Assembly (NCBI GenBank): GCA_943735955.1
Contig: OX030959.1
Span: 5,427,241 to 5,491,240 of the forward strand
Source of the DNA: Piscicola geometra
Taxonomy: Eukaryota > Annelida > Clitellata > Hirudinida > Piscicolidae
Direction of reading: 5' to 3'
Length of the DNA: 64,000 nucleotides
Shown here: positions 12,221-23,984 of the stretch, piece by piece
Layout of the letters: each line of letters begins with the position of its first letter
Position numbering within the stretch: position 1 is the stretch's first letter
Program-made: the position numbers and the translations under genes
The notes under the pieces: model-generated
Database searches by the model: none
What the model was told of the DNA's origin: nothing
The model's input: the letters and a program-made list of their open reading frames with translations, nothing else

Positions 12221-15200
12221 TCATTTTGGGAGAAGTGCATCGATACTTGAAAATCGAAGATAATTTTTAATAGAATCAGGCACGTTTAGCGCGGAAATTC
12301 TTTCTTCAGGATACTGTCCTAGAACCATTCTGAGCAAGCCTCTGCACGACTCCTTTAAAGATCTAGGTGTCGACAAAAGACGACTAAAAAAATGTGCAAA
12401 TTGCACAATGGATTTTTCAGAAATCTTGGCGTCTCTGATGTAACTAGTGCGGAAGAGAATATCTCGCATGGTGGTTAGTTCGCGCAGAGGGTAGTGGTGC
12501 GTAGCTATGACGATGAGAGTAGAAGATTTGATGCAGTCGTTTTGAAGAGCGATGAAAAGTGGTTCCAACTCCATGTGAGGGTGAGTGTCTTTGTGGATGA
12601 AACAACAACCACCTGATGGTGAGAACTTTTCAATAAGATTTGAATAATTAAATTATTTGTTTTTTTTTTAAATACAAAAGTATTAAATATTTACATGAAT
12701 GAGTTTTTAATTTGATAGGAAAAACACTCTACTTACTGGTGAAGCGGTTGAGACGGTGATGTGCCGATGGATTGGCTCCATGCTTGATCAGCAAAGCCAC
12801 CATCGACACATTCTCCTGCTCTGTCGCCAGCAGCAACGGAGACTTGAAGTCACCAGACAACTGGAATATTGGTAATTTAAAACTTAGTTATTAAAATATT
12901 TTAAAATATTTACAAATATATAGGCATCGCAAAATTTGCAAAAATAAATTGATAATAACTAACCCTATTCAAATCAACTTTTTTTCGTAAGAGCATTTTT
13001 ACAATTGCAACATTCTTTTTCCTAATGCTTATATGCAGTGGAGAGGGGCCTAATTCGATGTCGATATCTGGACACTTCAACAGCAGGCTAACAATTTCTT
13101 CGTCGTTTTGCTCACAGGCCGACCATAGAGCAGAATTGCCTGCCTTGTTCGGAATGTTTACGTCGCAACCTGTTTGTTAATATAACATTTTTAATCTTTT
13201 AGCTGTTTTAGCCATTATTTCTTTATATTTTTAAAAATAATTTTTGAATATAGTTTTGAGTGCTGTTTTTTTAATATCATTGGTAGTATTATTTGTGTAA
13301 AGAGTACAAACCAGCTTGGATGAGCATACGCACGGCTTCATGGTATTTCTTAATGACAGCCGCATGTAATGGAGTCAAATTGCCATCCTTTTCCACATAA
13401 TTCAGCATGCATTCTTTTTTTAATAAACTTTCTATAATCTAATGATTGAGTGTGTAAATGAAACTTTAGAATAATTGTAGATTTTTTTCAAAATACAAAA
13501 ATTAATCCATTATTAAAATTTTGGTAGATTATTAAAATACCTTTATTCAAGAAATAATTATCATTTAAAAACATTACTAATCACCTTTAACTTTCACCCA
13601 CCTTTGGAGAGGCCTTCCTATCAACAGCCAAGAATAGAGAACATTGATTCTTGAGGGTTAACGCGTCTACATTTAGACCTTTTGATATCAACCTGTCAAC
13701 AGATTTTTTACCTAACAATTCATAAATGATGAAATTGGAAATAAATAAATTTATTTTAAAGTTGAATCATTCAACAAAAGAATGCAAGTTTTTAAACCTT
13801 GAAATAATTTTAACGCAGTTTCCAAGCACACAGGCGTGCAAAATTGTTTCTTTTTGGAAGGTTTCAACTTCAGTAGAGGCTCCTGCATCTAACAAACATT
13901 CAGCAAGATCTGTTGTGAAAAACATTTAATTTTATGCGTAAATTTAATTTGTTTCTTTTATTTAATAGCTAATAGGTGAAAATTAAAAACAATATTTTTA
14001 AAAAAATTGGAAAATCTAAAAATACGAATTTTATTTGACAAGATAAAATATACCTTAAATACCTTCTTCTCCGTTGACACATGCAAGGTAGAGAGGAGTA
14101 CACCCAAGTTTGTCTGGAATTTCTATTTCGATGGTTGGTACTTTGATGAGACGGTGGAAAAGCATAAGTTGCTTTTTTCTTTGTCCGTATATAATAGAAG
14201 CTTTAGGGTGATGGTTAGGTTTTGAGTCAAGTATAAACATATTTTACTTTTGTATTTGAAAAGATTTTTTTATTTAAAATGTCTATTTTACTCATTCAAA
14301 AAATTAATATTATCGAAAGTAACTTGAAAGTTGTATTTAACGTTTTTTCAGTAACTAGAATAGAATAGGCACCTTTGACAATGCAGTGGTGCAGAGCGGT
14401 TCCTTGAAGATCGAATGCAAGCACATTCACATCACATCCACGACTTACTAACTCGTCGACTATTTCGATGTTTAAAGAAAAAACTGCTTCTGAAATATAA
14501 CGGATTTTAAAAATAAATAGTTTAAAAATATATACATTTTTACAGATTAAAAAACACAACTTATGCCAAACCAGTGAAAGCAGTGTTCTTTTTCAGATCA
14601 CAAAGGTCAATGTTAGCCTGAAACGTTTACTCAAATAAAAAAACTGATTTTTAAATAGGAATATTTTACATTGTTATAGTAGATTACCATTAATTTGCAT
14701 TTTTTCAAGATCTCATGAATAAGAGTCCTTACATACGATATAAATATGATATAGAACCTTTAGAAACACTAACTTGGTGATTCAGAAGGCACTTTACGAT
14801 TGGCAGGTGGTTGAGACTGCAGGCGAGCATGAGGGCTGACTTGCGGTACTTGTCTTGAGCGTTTGCATTGCAGCCTTAGAAGAGGTTTAATGAATAAGTG
14901 AATCTTGAATGCAACCTTTATGTTTTTTTAGTACATTAAGTCATCCAAATTGAAGTGTTTTTATTTGTTAATACTTTTCTTTTTAATGCCACTTACCTGA
15001 CTCGACGAGAAGTTTAACCACTTCGAATTGGTTGGCTTCAACGGCTCTCATCAGAGGAGTTTGTCTTTCGTTGTCGGTCCAGTCGAGATCAGCACGCTTC
15101 CCAACCAACAACTTCACTATTTCAGTATCACCCTTCTTAGCGCACTTGAATAAAGCACTCTCGCCTTTCAAGTCGCAGCGATTAATGTAATTAGATCGGT

Positions 15201-15594
15201 CTATGAGTAGTTTAGCAATGCTAGCATCTCCCTTCATACATGCTATTTGGAGGGGAGTTACATCAAAGTCGTTGGCAGCGTCGGGGTCAGCTCCATTTTC
15301 CAATAAGAAGCTTATCTTTTCCACGTCTAATGGTTCTTCAAAACTCAAGTGCAGTAAAGTATTTCCATTCTCAATCCTCATATTCACATCGGATCCACTT
15401 TTAAACAATAACCTACAAATTTCAAAACATCTTTCCTTCAATGCCACTTGACTAGCTGCTTTTCCATTATAAAAGTTGTCTAGATTAAATCCTGCCTGTA
15501 TATGATGCTTCACCTGGTTTATGTTTTTGTCTTGAATAGCTTTGTGAAGATTCCTTAAAGAATTTCGCATGTTCTTTTCATATACAATTTTCAT
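12221..15594 (-). CDS. Ankyrin repeat and SOCS box (ASB-type) protein, 683 aa
   Basis: Eleven exons, in coding order: 15594-14997, 14874-14774, 14617-14572, 14489-14373, 14200-14063, 13909-13798, 13692-13602, 13438-13312, 13169-12964, 12860-12737, 12612-12221 (2052 nt). About sixteen ankyrin repeats occupy residues 1-560, recognisable by TPL-type turns and the LL..GA.(V/D) helix pattern. A C-terminal SOCS box (about 636-673) begins PRSLKESCRGLLRMVL and includes SALNVPDSIKNYL, a variant of the LPxP Cullin-box core. ASB proteins are substrate receptors of Elongin B/C-Cullin5 ubiquitin ligases, with ankyrin repeats binding the substrate; the substrate here is unknown. The start is the first in-frame ATG; a second Met follows at residue 9. 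Exon 13692 uses the acceptor GACAG, since the nearer TTAG acceptor gives a stop. The gene follows CRIP closely on the same strand. Confidence 0.88.
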
Positions 15595-15640
15595 AATTCA
15601 TACCTCTTTATAGTTCCCATCGCCTAGAAATAGCTTGCTT

Positions 15641-15657
15641 GCTGCGAAAGATAACGA
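15641..15657 (-). promoter_or_regulatory. Unpaired 3' splice site 47 nt upstream of the ankyrin/SOCS ATG
   Basis: On the minus strand, CGTTATCTTTCGCAG gives a pyrimidine tract and a strong AG (15643-15642). It is followed by 47 nt of leader and then the ATG at 15594. Upstream lies an AATAAA (15683-15678) and, 115 nt away, the CRIP stop codon. No coding exon in between could donate a 5' splice site, so this is either a 5' UTR intron acceptor fed from further upstream or a trans-splice acceptor. Confidence 0.45.
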
Positions 15658-15757
15658 GATAAACAAAAAGCGTTCTTTTTATTTCTAAAAGATTTTCATA
15701 AAAATATACACACAGTTTTCAAAATATTTAAGTTTTTTTATTTAAGTATTCAATAGC

Positions 15758-17306
15758 TTAATTGAATGTATGGCTTTCGGTCCCACCGTGTCCAAATCCT
15801 TTGAAAATTTAAATGAGTTTATAAAATAATATTTCATGAAATATTGGGAGTAAAAGTATTATAAGAACTAAATAATTAATTATTTAAATTTTTTCCCGTC
15901 ACAGCTGATGCAAATTTAATTTCTTTAAAAAATATTCAGTAAACTTTTAACAACCATAAACCTAGAGTGGAAAATCGTTTCCCACGCGTGTTAAGCCTTA
16001 TCAAATTGATCTTTCAACATTCCATGCAACGCCTTAACAACATTTTAAACATTCTTCATTATGCTGGAAATATTAAATCGGCTGATATCAATTCATTCTA
16101 ATGCATTCCTACTAAGTTACTATTACATTGGCACCATATCCGTGTCTTGAAGCTCGTTCGAGTTTACGCCATGTTATATATATTCTTTTATGTATTTTAT
16201 TGTGTTTTATAAGCTTCGTCTAAGCTTTAATGAGCATATAAAAATTATTCAATGAGTAAATTAAGCATACCTTTCGGTCCAAAAAGAGCGGCGTAACAGG
16301 GCTTGCTGCAATAGGGCTTAGACTCATGCTGTTGGAATAATTTTAATATTCTTTATAAATACAAATAAAAATATTATTTGAAAAGTTGCAATATATCAAA
16401 TTATATTAATTAGTCGTGTTATAGTTGAGTGAAAGATCTCTCAAATAAAATATTTTCTTAAATATGATCAGCACCCCTTATAACTCAATGTTTTAGAACT
16501 ACAAGGGAGCCTAAAAAGTTGAGTTACAATCGTCCTATTTATTGGACGACTGTTAAATCTATCGGAAACTAATTATAAGTATTCAAAGATTAAGAATGGA
16601 ATTTCAGAAAAGATTTAGGCGGCTTATTTTTAATATTATTATAATGAATTTCTTTGGAATGTAAAAGTATCCTGTTTATAAAATACAAACTCAAAAAAAT
16701 TGTATGTTTTTTCCGTTTCGTTCATTTACATTATCAAAATTCTATGAAAAAATATAAAATCAATAGTATTTAGCATTTAAAACCTAGAAACTAGGAAAAA
16801 ACAGCTTAAAGATTAACATTAAGATGTATAATTAATAATAAACAGATTGTTACCAATGAAAATAGAGATTTAAGGTTCATAACCATATAGAAATACATTC
16901 AAAAGTCCGAAACCTCGGCGTGGGATCCTGGAGTAAGGGTCTTATTACACTTGGCACATCTCAGACAAGCGGTGTGCCAGTCTTTTCCCATTGACGTCTT
17001 TTTCTCAGCTGATGGGGTTTTCAGAAGTTGTGGAATTATGTTTTTAATGAAAATGATTTATTAAATATGTTTTTGTTTTCAAGTACTATATGAATAATCT
17101 TATAAATCATTTTATTATACATTAAAAATTATTTATTCATGTAAATCTTTAAGTGTTTAATTTAAATCTTTATCTAAAATGAAAACTGTTTCTGAATTAA
17201 GAAACTAAATAAATCAGATAAAAAAATTGATTCAATAATTTGGCTCAATTCCCTATTTCCACTCACCAAAATAAACTTCTTTGTTACAGGCTGGACACTT
17301 AGGCAT
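15758..17306 (-). CDS. CRIP: Cysteine-rich LIM protein, CRIP1-like, 77 aa
   Basis: Four exons in coding order: 17306-17267, 17008-16914, 16328-16271, 15798-15758 (234 nt; GT-AG throughout). The protein starts [13 protein letters not shown] and contains one LIM domain (about residues 4-56) with the Zn ligands CPAC, WHTAC, CAKC and YCSKPC. It ends in the glycine-rich [17 protein letters not shown] tail typical of CRIP1/CRIP2. The 77-residue length equals that of vertebrate CRIP1. LIM zinc fingers of this family mediate protein contacts, often in muscle, gut or actin-associated settings; no partner can be read from the sequence. The start is unambiguous, because the MPKC N-terminus is diagnostic. 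An AATAAA at 15742-15737 sits only about 15 nt past the stop, so the 3' UTR is short. Confidence 0.97.
16144..16176 (+). repeat. Dispersed tRNA-SINE-like fragment, copy 1 (CRIP intron)
   Basis: GTCTTGAAGCTCGTTCGAG followed by TTTACGCCATGTTA. It nearly matches a segment at 28948-28980 and partly one at 21819. GTTCGAGTTTACGCC resembles the B-box/T-arm region of tRNA-derived SINEs. Confidence 0.5.
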
Positions 17307-17400
17307 TTTTCAAATGTTTTTGTATACAGAGAGCGATAAGAAATAAAATACTTTAAACTCGAACATAAAATTATCGAGTTGTAATGTAGACGACGCTAGG

Positions 17401-17409
17401 CTTATATAG
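17401..17409 (-). promoter_or_regulatory. Candidate TATA box of the CRIP gene
   Basis: The minus strand reads GCTATATAAG about 95 nt upstream of the CRIP ATG at 17306, a plausible distance for a TATA box given a short 5' UTR. In such AT-rich DNA a chance match is possible. Confidence 0.35.
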
Positions 17410-18831
17410 CTTGTAATTATAGCTGTATGTAGGCAGGACCTGAACAATATGGCTATATATGTTACATATATATGTTACATATTATGTAGTTTTAGATCAG
17501 AAAATTATAGCTCAATATTCATTTCATACATATGTTCAGTATTTAATAAATTTAATATTCTAAGAAGCCCCTGATTTTTCGTATCCGGTTTCAGATAATT
17601 AATTTACTTTATCCTGAACTGAACCCTTATTGATATTCTATTATACACATGGGGTAAATGTCAAACATGTCGAATGCGATCATGCGGTATTTGAGATATG
17701 TTTGAGTCATTAAGTGAAGTGTGTAATGATTTTTTGAACACATTATTTAGAAACATAATCGCTAAAAATCTAAAATCCTGTATTCGCTTGTTTTTCCAAT
17801 GACTTTAAAGTTAAGAATATTTTGATGACATTCCAATTATGAACTTTGGGTAGCATTTATGATTCCAGTATTATTGCATTATGATAAACCTTTTTATTAA
17901 CATTTACATTTTATAAAAGTTGGAGATAAGTTTCATAATGGTGAAGAAATTCTAGATTATTTGAGAACCTAATTCTTAATCATGAGTACTAAGACAGGTG
18001 CTCCAGAGTTTATTTAATTTATTCTTGTGAATGTTTTTTAAAAAAATTCAATATGAGACTCATATAAAATCGGAGATATTTGCCAAAGAAAATGGGTTAT
18101 CTAACATATATGGAAAAAATTATATTAAAATTTACAGAATATTTCATATATATAAAATAGAAACTTTTTGTATTGATAACGTACTAAAAAAATGGAGGGT
18201 GATGCGTGAAAACCGATTATATTTTCAGATTCAGCCCACAAAATAGATGAAAAATCCTTTATTTATATTTCATTCACGTAAAATTATTTACAGTTTGCTT
18301 TCCAGTGTAAATTAAAAATATATACAACCTGATTTCATTATTTGATGTAAAATTATAAAAATTATGCTAGAAAAAGGAGTCTATAAATAGTTTTAAAATG
18401 TTTTAGACAATTTAATTTGTAATCAACTGGAAAAGAATTATATCTTATGAAGAAAATCAAAAAAAAATTTCGATAAAATAATTATAAATCATATTAGTTG
18501 TAAACACAGTTATTCATAGCGTCATCAAATATTTGAAAATTTAGTTTTAAAATTTTGAATTTTGTTCAAGTAAACTTGATTGTTCAATCTTAATATTTAT
18601 ATTTCTGTTAGAAATAAAAATTAAAGTTAAGTGCTTCTTCTTTACCTAAATCCAAATCACTTATTGGTAACTTTATTAATTAAAAACTATTAGCGTGATT
18701 TTTTTGAATTTTGAAGGTTAGTAATTGTTTACAATTATTTTTCAAAATTGTTTTGATTTTCTTTTTTGAATGTCATCATTTCTAAGTACCCACATAAATT
18801 TATCAAAATCACAACAGTCCTCTCAAAAAGA
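17410..18831. other. Divergent intergenic region, CRIP / BCKDHA
   Basis: About 1.4 kb of AT-rich DNA between two divergently transcribed genes. It includes a small direct repeat (TATATATGTTACA twice near 17455-17480). Open frames here are short and look like chance. The upstream extension of BCKDHA exon 1 (from 18766) has no ATG before 18832. Confidence 0.5.
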
Positions 18832-21800
18832 ATGTTTTCAAAGTTGATTAAGAAAGCAGCTGTTATTTCCAACAGAAATAGAGCTATAATAAAAACAAAA
18901 ATACAATGGAAAGTTGACTTTAAGAGACAGGTGATAATTTTTCTATAATTTTTACCTATGGCAGTCTATGTACAAAAATACATATTAATTGCTTTAAAAT
19001 AATTATTTTTCGAATCATCTATGTAAATTATTTCAATTGTTTATAGAAATTAATTTAAAATTAAATCAAATTTAGTCAAGAAAAACAATGCAAAAAAGAT
19101 ATATTCACCCTATAAACATTAACTTTTTGACAACTCCCAATTAAAACTATTTCTAATCATTCAAACACAAACCTTCAGTCATCAACAGACGCCACCATGC
19201 CATCAGAAGAAAGACTACCCCATTACATGGGTCTCAGATCAAAATTCACTACCAAATTGACCTTGCCTGACTATGACGTTGAGGAAGGTATGCCTGCATA
19301 CCGCATCATGGCCCGTGATGGAAAACTCATTGATCCCTCACAAGACCCCAATGTGTGTGGAGTGGTTTTAAGCTCAAAAGATTTGGTTCCATTTTTTAGA
19401 GATGAATATTTTTGTTTTATTTTAAAGCTTTTTTAGATATAAAAATGGATACATTTAATTTGAGTAATAGGGTTTATATAAAAATATATTATTCAAGTTT
19501 TACTTTCCAAAACTCTTGAGTATATCAAAGTGACTTCATTTGAATTAAATACATAACTAATTCTTCAATACACACATATTTTATGCCAATACATGGAATT
19601 CCGTTGTGCTTTCTTGTATCATTTTCATCCTAATGTTTCTCCCAAAGTTGAGTCAAGAGATGGTCACCAAAATGTACAAGGACATGACACTTCTGAACAC
19701 TTTGGATCAGATCCTTTACGACTCACAACGCCAGGGTAGACTTCAAGCATTACTATTATTCATATCCACAAATTTAATTATATTCTTCCTGCTGTTAGTA
19801 CTCTTATTTAACAATCAGTTATAATCATGCTGTCATCACTAATGGCTGATTCACTACTAATTGAAATCAAGGATTTATCATATCAATATAAAGTTTTTAT
19901 CATCATTAGCCATGTAAATTAATTTAATCGTCAATTAAGTTCATTTATTCCGCCCACAAAAGGTCGTATCTCGTTCTACATGACGAACTATGGGGAGGAA
20001 GGCACGCAGATCGGATCAACAGCAGCCCTGAACGATAAAGACCTCATCTTTGCCCAGTACAGAGAGGCAGGTGAGAGGCTGATTGGGTGACGATGAAATT
20101 AATTAATGGCCTCCAGACTTTTGAAGTGGCTGCTAAATACTGCGTATTCATTTATCTCAAAAGCTTTAAAAATCTCAATTCTTAATCACGCCATGAATAA
20201 AAATACTTATAATTCTACAAAAACTAGCATGATTGATCATTTAAAACACCCCAAGGATGTCTTTTGTGGAGAGGCTACACACTGGATGAGTTGATGGATC
20301 AGTGCTACGGCAACCACGGGGACAAGGGCAAGGGCAGGCAAATGCCAGTTCACTACGGCTCCAAGGAAATCAGCTATGTTACCATCTCCTCCCCGCTAGC
20401 CACCCAGATGCCACAAGGTGCATTTGATTATTATTTAAAATTATTATTTTAAAATTAAACTTGATTTTTAAAATTAATTATAAAATTAATGATTTGAAAC
20501 ATTAATGAAACAAAAAATTCGTCATTCGAACCACCACCATGACCCAACCAACCATCGAATCGAACAGCTGCTGGGGCGGCGTATAGTTACGCCAGGGCGA
20601 AGAACGGTTTGTGTGTCGTCTGCTACTTTGGCGAGGGGGCAGCCTCCGAGGGGGATGCCCATGCAGCCTTCAACTTCGCTGCCACCCTCAACTGCCCTGT
20701 CATCTTCATCTGGTGCGATTATCGCCATTTTTCGTTTTATCGTTTTCATCGTTTATTATTCGGCTGAGTTATATGATTTTTGTATAGCCTAAACCCTTTT
20801 AACGCCCATTAATTTCTTGATTGAGATGACATTTATTGAGTATCTCATTTTTTAGTATTAATAGAGAATTTTTTCAATCTTTACGATATTTTTAAAGCCG
20901 TAACAACGGATTTGCCATCTCAACTCCCGTCAAAGACCAATACAGAGGAGACGGCATAGGTATTACTTGTATTTGTAAACAATGTATAACTTCCCATTAA
21001 TGCATTTTCCAATTATAATATATAATATAATATAATATAATATAATATAATATAATATAATATAATATAATATAATATAATATAATATAATATAATATAA
21101 TATAATATAATATAATATAATATAATATAATATAATATAATATAATATAATATAATATAATATAATATAATATAATTATAATAGAATACAATGCAATATC
21201 ATTGATTGCCCAATTAAAGGCACATACTCTTCAAACACACCAGCCAGCAGAGGGGTGGGCTATGGCATGACGGCGATAAGGGTCGACGGCAACGACATCT
21301 TCGCCATGTACAACGCCACGAAGAAGGCTCGAGAGATAGCCGTCAACCAGTTCAAACCGGTGCTGATAGAGGCGATGACCTACCGGTGAGTTAGTCATTA
21401 GTTTTTGTCTCTGTACTGTTTTTTTTTTACCTTGATACGTTCAAAACTTAGCTAATGCATGCAAAGTTTTTAACGTTTCAAGGTGAAGACATAACTATTT
21501 TCAATCATTTACTACCACCACCAGCATTATCATCACTACTATCACCACCAGCATTATCATCATCATAACCATCAGAAGCATTATCATAACCATAACCACC
21601 ACCAGCAACATCACAATCATCATAACCATAACCAACATCATCATCACCACCACCACAGGATTGGTGACCACAGCACCTCTGATGATAGTTCTGCTTACCG
21701 ACCAAAGACCGACGTGAAAACCATCGCAGCTGAAGACAGCCCCATCAACAGGTGGCGAGTGCTTTGGCGCCTTTTTGTATGCATCATTTAATTAATCATT

Positions 21801-22685
21801 TTATTTTATTTTTTTTTGGTCTTGAAGCTCGAGTGGGTTAACTTCATTGAATTGTATTTCATTAAAATTGTCTTTAAGTTGTGTATTCGCAAATAAGTTC
21901 ATCATTTTATGGGCGTTTCCTATTACACTATCGACTTATAAAATATTCGACGCTGATGCACTTAACAAGCGCCAATTCTTGTAGTAATAATACAAATACA
22001 ATTTGAAACAACTCAAGATTGCGCTTGTACATGGAGGCGAAGGAGTGGTGGTCAGAGGGGCAGGAGGTGGCGTGGAGAACAGAGGCAAGGCAGAAGGTAA
22101 GTATCTAATGACTTTTTGCTATTTGCTAAGTTTTTGTATTTCAAATAACACTGAGGTATTTACATCTGTATTTTTCAATGACGATAAGTTTTATATTTTA
22201 AATGTGTCGTGATGGGTGATTTTAAGGCTTGACTCTTCCTCATTCAGATTATAAAGTCTTTTTCGGCTGCTGAAAAGAAGAAGAAGCCGAACCCCGTGAT
22301 GATGTTCACCGACGTTTACAAAGAAGTGCCCAAACACCTTCACAAACAGATCAATCAGGTTTGGCTTACTTGCACTTTTACTATAATTTTGGTGGTACGT
22401 TTTTATATTCATTTTGGTCCATCTTTACTATCGTTATACTTTTTTAACAATTAATGGTGTATGTCTTTTTTTCGAAATGAATAAGTTTGTAAATTATTAA
22501 ATTTCATGTTTTCAATTCTACAAATAAACTCTGGTTATTATCATCATCTTTATCCGCATCACCATGCTCATCATTATCTTCATCATCTTCTCCATAATCT
22601 TCATCCTCATCATCACCAGATGAAAGAACACGTTGCCAAGCACAAAGACAAGTACCCACTGGAGTTATACAACGATATCGAATAG
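18832..22685 (+). CDS. BCKDHA: 2-oxoisovalerate dehydrogenase subunit alpha (BCKDH E1 alpha), 442 aa
   Basis: Twelve exons: 18832-18930, 19179-19352, 19648-19735, 19963-20070, 20256-20417, 20568-20712, 20898-20959, 21244-21385, 21659-21751, 22018-22096, 22248-22358, 22620-22685 (1329 nt). Thiamine-diphosphate-dependent oxidative decarboxylation of the keto acids from Val, Leu and Ile in the mitochondrial matrix, as an alpha2beta2 E1. Residues 1-33 are a basic mitochondrial presequence ([11 protein letters not shown]). Family blocks include [60 protein letters not shown] and [11 protein letters not shown]. The regulatory loop [14 protein letters not shown] (from residue 327, spanning exons 8-9) holds the serine phosphorylated by BCKDK. 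The loop residue two before that Ser is Asp, where mammals have His. Length matches the human enzyme (445 aa). The ATG was chosen because it opens the presequence. Confidence 0.97.
21021..21175. repeat. (TATAA)31 microsatellite
   Basis: An uninterrupted pentanucleotide array of about 31 TATAA units inside BCKDHA intron 7. It is flanked by degenerate TATAA/TATA sequence at both ends. Confidence 0.97.
21508..21658. repeat. CAT/CAC/CCA simple repeat reaching the BCKDHA exon 9 acceptor
   Basis: A degenerate trinucleotide region built of CAT, CAC, ACC and AAC units, including two copies of ACCACCAGCATTATCATC. It runs directly into CACCACCACCACAG at the 3' splice site of exon 9. Confidence 0.9.
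21819..21841 (+). repeat. Dispersed tRNA-SINE-like fragment, copy 2 (BCKDHA intron)
   Basis: GTCTTGAAGCTCGAGTGGGT matches the first half of the copies at 16144 and 28948, then diverges. It is short, so relationship is likely but not certain. Confidence 0.35.
22538..22619. repeat. TCATCA-type microsatellite reaching the BCKDHA exon 12 acceptor
   Basis: Degenerate TCA/TCT trinucleotide sequence ending TCATCATCACCAG at the exon 12 3' splice site, a second case in this gene of a microsatellite forming the tract before the acceptor. Confidence 0.85.
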
Positions 22686-23984
22686 TTAGTTAGTTACCCG
22701 TGCCCTGCAGCAATGCCAATTCTTTTCATGTTGAAATTATTAACTATAAATTTATTTTGTATAATTAATATTTAAAAAATATTTTGATCGATTTTAGATC
22801 TGCAATAATTTATTACCAGCGCTTGGTGAGAATTTTAGTCTTTGCCACATTTCGCTTTTTTCTGTCAGTGAATGAATTACTATTTTTGACATTTTGAAAT
22901 AACCTACTCTTCAAAGTTATTTTTTATTTCAATTATTTTCTTTAAATACATGAACAAATTAATTGATTATAAACTATCTATGTGATTCTCAATCAATTTC
23001 GAATATTTCTAACCATATCTTTATAACATTTATTCTTTATAATTTGAAATCGTGAAGCATGTTTATTGGAATTTTTGTTGTAAAGTCTTCAACATGTATC
23101 GAAATTGCTTAAGAAAAACCATGTACGTGTTTTTTTTGAAAATAGAAAAAAATAATAATCTGACATAACGCCAAGTACAAAAATTTCAGCAGAATTTAAT
23201 CCATTATTACTATTTGCTTTGAAGGTCGTTTCAACCTCAAATTTTAAAATACCAAAGATCCATTACAACAAGAATGCGAGAAGACAGACATGTACTAAAT
23301 AAGCAAAGAATAAATTTAGCGGCTTGTTTATTTCATTTTCATTATAAATCTAAACTCAAAGTATTTGAATACGCCTATATGTACACCAACGACATGGACA
23401 GGGTAAACGATCGGGTCTGTTCATGTGCACACAGAATATTCCATGCAGTATTGAACTCACGCCACGACTGGAAAAATAAAATGGAGTAACTAAAGAAGAA
23501 AATGAGAGAATGTTGCTTGTGTTTAGAACCTCCATCTTTTAACAATACTATTCACTGCAAATGGCTTGCATATGATGCATTCAAGTTTCAAAATGGAGAT
23601 CTGAAAGAATGAAGCGGTGGGCGCACGCTGGCTGTCTAGTCGGTTAGAGGTGATTAGTGCGAGAATTGGTCTTCAAAGCTTGACTACCTCGCCTTAGCAT
23701 GCCGATCATCATGATAAACTTTCCAAGTATAGAAAATGTAGGTTTATAATTTATTAATAAATAATTAATTTGAAATAAAAAATTAATTTTTGGTACATTC
23801 ACGAAATTTTGACATTGGCAAGTGAACAAAAAATACCAGTTGTTCCTCGATAATCAATTTGAATTTTTGAATTCCATATTATTTTACATAAATATACAAG
23901 TTAAACAACAGTTTCGCAAATGTATGGGATCATGGATTCTACTGATTAATTAAATCAATTCATTAATTTCAATCATCTACACAA
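22686..23984. other. Convergent intergenic region, BCKDHA / PHF12-like
   Basis: 1.3 kb between the BCKDHA stop (+) and the PHF12-like stop (-). Apart from the tRNA-like fragment near 23616-23692 I recognise nothing. An open frame at 23274-23489 has no family resemblance that I can name and I do not call it a gene. Confidence 0.5.
23616..23692 (+). repeat. tRNA-like sequence, probable SINE head
   Basis: GGCTGTCTAGTCGGTTAGAG resembles the 5' half (A-box and D-arm) of tRNAs and of tRNA-derived SINEs. It is followed 17 nt later by GGTCTTCAAAGC, which parallels GGTCTTGAAGC of the other dispersed copies. A complete tRNA cloverleaf with an acceptor stem is not evident, so I call a SINE remnant rather than a functional tRNA gene. 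Confidence 0.4.

Noticed and set aside
18766..18831. Upstream extension of BCKDHA exon 1
   Set aside because: The frame is open but starts at TTG; the first ATG is 18832, which opens a typical mitochondrial presequence.
20997..21191. ORF of repeated YYIIL on the minus strand
   Set aside because: It is the (TATAA)n microsatellite translated; there is no coding context.
23274..23489. 71-codon open frame downstream of BCKDHA
   Set aside because: Composition is not absurd, but I see no family motif or splice-linked partner; possibly a decayed element.
23631..23700. Functional tRNA gene
   Set aside because: The D-arm/A-box half looks tRNA-like, but no paired acceptor stem or complete T-arm is evident; a SINE remnant fits better.
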